DNA of 64,000 nt from the NCBI GenBank assembly GCA_023397675.1, contig JAEWTV010000109.1, positions 4,534 through 68,533 on the forward strand, in the 5' to 3' direction. The DNA comes from Bacillota bacterium. GTDB taxonomy: Bacteria > Bacillota > Clostridia > Acetivibrionales > JANLFN01. The notes beneath the pieces were generated by a model. That model ran no database searches and was not told the origin of the DNA. It worked only from the letters and a program-made list of their open reading frames with translations. The translations under genes were made by a program, and so were the position numbers. Of the stretch, positions 61,335 to 64,000 are shown piece after piece (positions within the stretch are counted from its first letter, which is position 1; each line of letters opens with the position of its first letter).

Positions 61335-62966
61335 TTAATACATTCCGCCCATTCCGCCGCCCATTCCGCCTGCAGGCATTGGAGGTTCCTTTTCGGGTTT
61401 GTCTGCTACAACACTTTCAGTTGTAAGAACCATGGATGCAACTGATGCTGCATTCTGGAGAGCAGATCTTGTAACCTTTGCAGGGTCAACGATACCGGAG
61501 TCTATCATGTTGATGTATTGTTCTGCCAATGCGTCGAAGCCTATGCCGGCAGGGCTGTTCTTAACTTTGTCAACAATTACTGATCCTTCAAGACCAGCAT
61601 TTGCAGCAATTTGTCTCATGGGTTCTTCAAGAGCTCTGAGTATAATCTGAACCCCTGTCTTTTCATCGCCTGTAGTTGTATCAAGAAGCTTTTGAACCTT
61701 TGGTACAACATTAAGGAATGCAGTACCGCCACCGGATACAATACCTTCTTCAACAGCAGCTCTTGTTGCTGCAAGGGCGTCTTCAATTCTTAATTTCTTT
61801 TCCTTCATTTCAGTTTCTGTTGCTGCTCCAACCTGTATAACTGCAACACCGCCAGAAAGTTTTGCAAGTCTTTCCTGGAGCTTTTCTCTGTCAAAATCTG
61901 AAGTTGTTTCTTCAATCTGAGCTTTTATTGAAGCAATTCTCTTCTTGATTTCATCAGGGTTACCAGCGCCATCAACAACAATTGTATTTTCCTTCAGTAC
62001 CTTAATCTGTCTTGCTTTACCGAGCTGGCTTATCTTAGTTTCCTTAAGATCAAGGCCAAGTTCTTCAGTTATTACTTCACCGCCGGTGAGAATTGCTATA
62101 TCCTGAAGCATTGCCTTTCTTCTGTCACCAAAGCCAGGTGCTTTTACAGCAACACATGTAAATGTTCCTCTGAGCTTGTTAACAACAAGAGTTGCAAGAG
62201 CCTCGCCTTCAACATCTTCAGCGATTATTACAAGCTTCTTGCCCTGCTGTACAATCTGTTCAAGAAGAGGGAGAACATCCTGGATGTTGCTGATCTTCTT
62301 ATCAGTAATTAAAATGTATGGATCATCAAGAACGGCTTCCATTTTATCAGTATCGGTTACCATGTAAGCTGAAACATAACCTCTGTCAAACTGCATACCT
62401 TCAACAACTTCAAGGTTGGTTCCCATTGTTTTGGACTCTTCAACGGTAATAACGCCGTCGTTTGTAACCTTTTCCATTGCATCTGCTATAAGTTTTCCGA
62501 TAATATCGTCGTTAGCAGAAATTGATGCAACTCTTTCAATGTCATTTTTACCTTTTATTTTCTGGCTTATTTCCTTTATACCGTCTACTGCTGTATCTAC
62601 TGCTTTTGCAAGACCTTTTCTAAGTATCATTGGGTTTGCACCTGCAGCAACATTTTTCATACCTTCTCTGATAATTGCCTGAGCGAGAAGAGTTGCTGTA
62701 GTAGTACCGTCACCTGCTACATCATTTGTCTTTGTAGCTACTTCCTTAACAAGCTGTGCACCCATGTTTTCGAATCTATCTTCAAGTTCGATTTCTTTTG
62801 CAATTGTAACACCATCGTTTGTTATTAATGGAGCACCAAACTTTTTATCAAGAACAACATTTCTACCCTTAGGGCCCAATGTAACCTTGACAGTATCAGC
62901 TAACTGATTTACGCCGCTTTCAAGGGCGCGTCTGGCATCTTCACCAAACTTAATTTCCTTAGACAT
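61335..62966 (-). CDS. groEL: Chaperonin GroEL
   Basis: 60-kDa ATP-dependent folding chamber. The 543 residues match throughout: LGPKGRNVVLDKKFG, the ATPase loop AGDGTTTAT, VEEGIVSGGGTA, and the C-terminal GGMGGGMGGMY tail. AAGGAGG precedes the ATG. It is co-transcribed with groES under CIRCE control. Confidence 0.98.
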   Translation of the reverse strand: MSKEIKFGEDARRALESGVNQLADTVKVTLGPKGRNVVLDKKFGAPLITNDGVTIAKEIELEDRFENMGAQLVKEVATKTNDVAGDGTTTATLLAQAIIREGMKNVAAGANPMILRKGLAKAVDTAVDGIKEISQKIKGKNDIERVASISANDDIIGKLIADAMEKVTNDGVITVEESKTMGTNLEVVEGMQFDRGYVSAYMVTDTDKMEAVLDDPYILITDKKISNIQDVLPLLEQIVQQGKKLVIIAEDVEGEALATLVVNKLRGTFTCVAVKAPGFGDRRKAMLQDIAILTGGEVITEELGLDLKETKISQLGKARQIKVLKENTIVVDGAGNPDEIKKRIASIKAQIEETTSDFDREKLQERLAKLSGGVAVIQVGAATETEMKEKKLRIEDALAATRAAVEEGIVSGGGTAFLNVVPKVQKLLDTTTGDEKTGVQIILRALEEPMRQIAANAGLEGSVIVDKVKNSPAGIGFDALAEQYINMIDSGIVDPAKVTRSALQNAASVASMVLTTESVVADKPEKEPPMPAGGMGGGMGGMY

Positions 62967-63023
62967 TATATTTACCTCCTTGAATGACTTTATTTAAATC
63001 ATATTTGATTAATTTCGTAAGAA

Positions 63024-63308
63024 TTATTCAACGACTGCAAGAATATCAGCTTGTTTTACAATTGTGTATTCCTGATTGTCAAACTTTACTTCAGTTCCTG
63101 AATATTTGCTAATAAGTACTTTGTCTCCAACTTTAACTTCCATCTTTATTTCCTTGCCATCAACGACAGTACCTGGACCTACTTCGATAACCTCAGCTAC
63201 CTGTGGCTTCTCTTTTGCTGTTCCTGGAAGTACTATTCCGCTTTTTGTAGTTTCTTCAGTTTCAAGCATCTTAATAACAACCCTATCACCTAAAGGTTTA
63301 ATCTTCAT
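63024..63308 (-). CDS. groES: Co-chaperonin GroES
   Basis: 94-residue lid of the GroEL chamber: IKPLGDRVVIKMLETEETTKSG with the mobile loop ending GIVLPGTAKEKPQ, and VGDKVLISKYSGTEV. AGGAGG lies upstream of the ATG, and CIRCE is 32 bp before the start. Confidence 0.97.
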   Translation of the reverse strand: MKIKPLGDRVVIKMLETEETTKSGIVLPGTAKEKPQVAEVIEVGPGTVVDGKEIKMEVKVGDKVLISKYSGTEVKFDNQEYTIVKQADILAVVE

Positions 63309-63339
63309 GTTTTTACCTCCTCTTAGTTATTACAATTTA

Positions 63340-63366
63340 TTAGCACTCACTTTAAACGAGTGCTAA
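63340..63366 (-). promoter_or_regulatory. CIRCE element (HrcA operator)
   Basis: TTAGCACTC (63340-63348), 9-bp spacer, GAGTGCTAA (63358-63366): a perfect match to the 9-9-9 HrcA operator. It lies between the probable promoter and groES, so HrcA should repress groESL until heat shock. Confidence 0.97.
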
Positions 63367-63850
63367 TTACATTAATTAATATAATATATTGACCAAAATA
63401 TTATCAAATATGTGATTTCCTAAAATCTATTTGTTTTTTAAGGAATTAGCCCCAAAATCATCTTATATATCCATATTTCTTTTAATTACTCAATATTATA
63501 TATTTTTACATAGCTGAACATTAAAAATACTACTTGCTTCCTATATATAATAATTATAAATTGCTCAAAAACATGAACACAAAATGAGTTTCTTCTATAT
63601 ATATAATTATATATTAACAAACCTTTCACTGTTACTAAATCGTGATATGAATAACTAGTATTCTCTACTATATAAGAATATATCAAAGCATAACTCAGCT
63701 AACAGTTCATAAACTACACCATTTCTTATATATGATTAATATGTCTGGTTGAATGCTGTGCTATTTTGGTGATATATTAATATAGCTGTCGCAAACAACG
63801 GCAAAACATCATAATAGAACGGTAGTGAACAAAAATTACCAAGAAAAAAG
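63367..63850. other. AT-rich gap without a recognised gene
   Basis: About 480 bp with many TATATA runs. Short open frames here are Tyr/Ile-rich, have no ribosome site and match nothing I know. It should hold the groESL promoter near its left end. Confidence 0.6.
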
Positions 63851-63853
63851 GTG

Positions 63854-64000
63854 TTGACAAAGTAAAGACAGCGTGTTAATATATAAAAGCCGCTCACGGA
63901 GCGGACAAAAGCGGACATTGAAAATTAGATAGGGTAAAACGATAAGGAACTCGTAAATTTTAATGAGTAAACTTGTAATAATACTACAAGCCAGAGTAAG
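63854..64000 (+). promoter_or_regulatory. Probable rRNA operon promoter and leader
   Basis: TTGACA (63854-63859), 17 bp, TAATAT (63877-63882), followed by GC-rich CCGCTCACGGAGCGG and a leader with GACATTGAAAATTAGATAG and GGAACTCGTAAATTTT. The style matches clostridial leaders just before 16S rRNA, but no rRNA sequence is inside the window, so the target is inferred. Confidence 0.55.

Noticed and set aside
63486..63918. Short Tyr/Ile-rich open frames
   Set aside because: They arise from TATATA-rich DNA, lack ribosome sites and overlap the probable rRNA promoter region.

Overview
The window reads as chromosome of a low-GC, Gram-positive, endospore-forming Clostridia member. Evidence includes strong GGAGG-type ribosome binding sites, a CIRCE-controlled groESL, a sigma-B/F/G-type sigma factor with RsbV/RsbW-like partners, a Spo0E-like phosphatase, long-form HPF and a short-form HisG with HisZ. 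The gene style suggests a mesophilic, anaerobic, Ruminiclostridium-like relative, but that is inference. No transposase, prophage or CRISPR array was seen.

Bases 1-19,600 form a surface-polysaccharide locus. A truncated polysaccharide deacetylase and an acyltransferase are followed by a long rightward operon: Wzz-like chain-length protein, tyrosine autokinase, PHP phosphatase, the four dTDP-rhamnose genes (rfbDABC), a Wzx-like flippase, a GT2, a Wzy-like polymerase and a GT4. Next come two tandem cyclic-di-GMP-I riboswitch aptamers in front of a secreted beta-helix protein, a DUF1972-type glycosyltransferase, and a second secreted beta-helix paralogue with an inserted carbohydrate-binding-like domain. 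On the opposite strand, an LCP ligase-like gene and the priming polyprenyl-phosphate sugar transferase close the locus. Together they can make, polymerise, export, anchor and possibly modify a rhamnose-containing polymer, with second-messenger input at the secreted proteins.

Bases 19,800-29,500 carry a YtxH/DUF948 envelope pair, an unannotated 34-residue membrane peptide, an OmpR-type two-component system, and a divergent set of lipid-linked sugar genes (YkcB-like, YkcC-like, GtrA, GalU, Gpi18-like). A cluster of DnaA boxes lies in the gap before hpf at 29.6-29.8 kb.

Bases 30,000-40,900 are mixed: hpf, an unknown membrane protein, an M28 lipoprotein peptidase, chorismate mutase, pcrA, and a set of small regulators (MarR, MerR, HxlR) around an EFR1-type flavodoxin/ferredoxin protein and a VOC protein. 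Several operators are visible. The HxlR gene appears to start at ATA.

Bases 40,900-50,200 hold the histidine operon hisZ-G-D-C-B-purC-H-A-F-IE, with purC inside it. A family of 7-bp-periodic repeats sits directly after the stop codons of pcrA, the HAD phosphatase, purC and hisIE. A 93-bp tandem structured repeat separates hisA and hisF.

Bases 50,600-61,100 contain an AlbA_2/Schlafen-like ATP-binding protein, a divergent XRE/Spo0E-like pair, and a leftward array greA-lysS-(J-like membrane protein)-rsbV-rsbW-sigma-ATPase, then an unknown gene, guaB and a small membrane protein. The right end has groEL, groES and CIRCE, followed by a strong promoter and leader that probably belong to an rRNA operon just outside the window.
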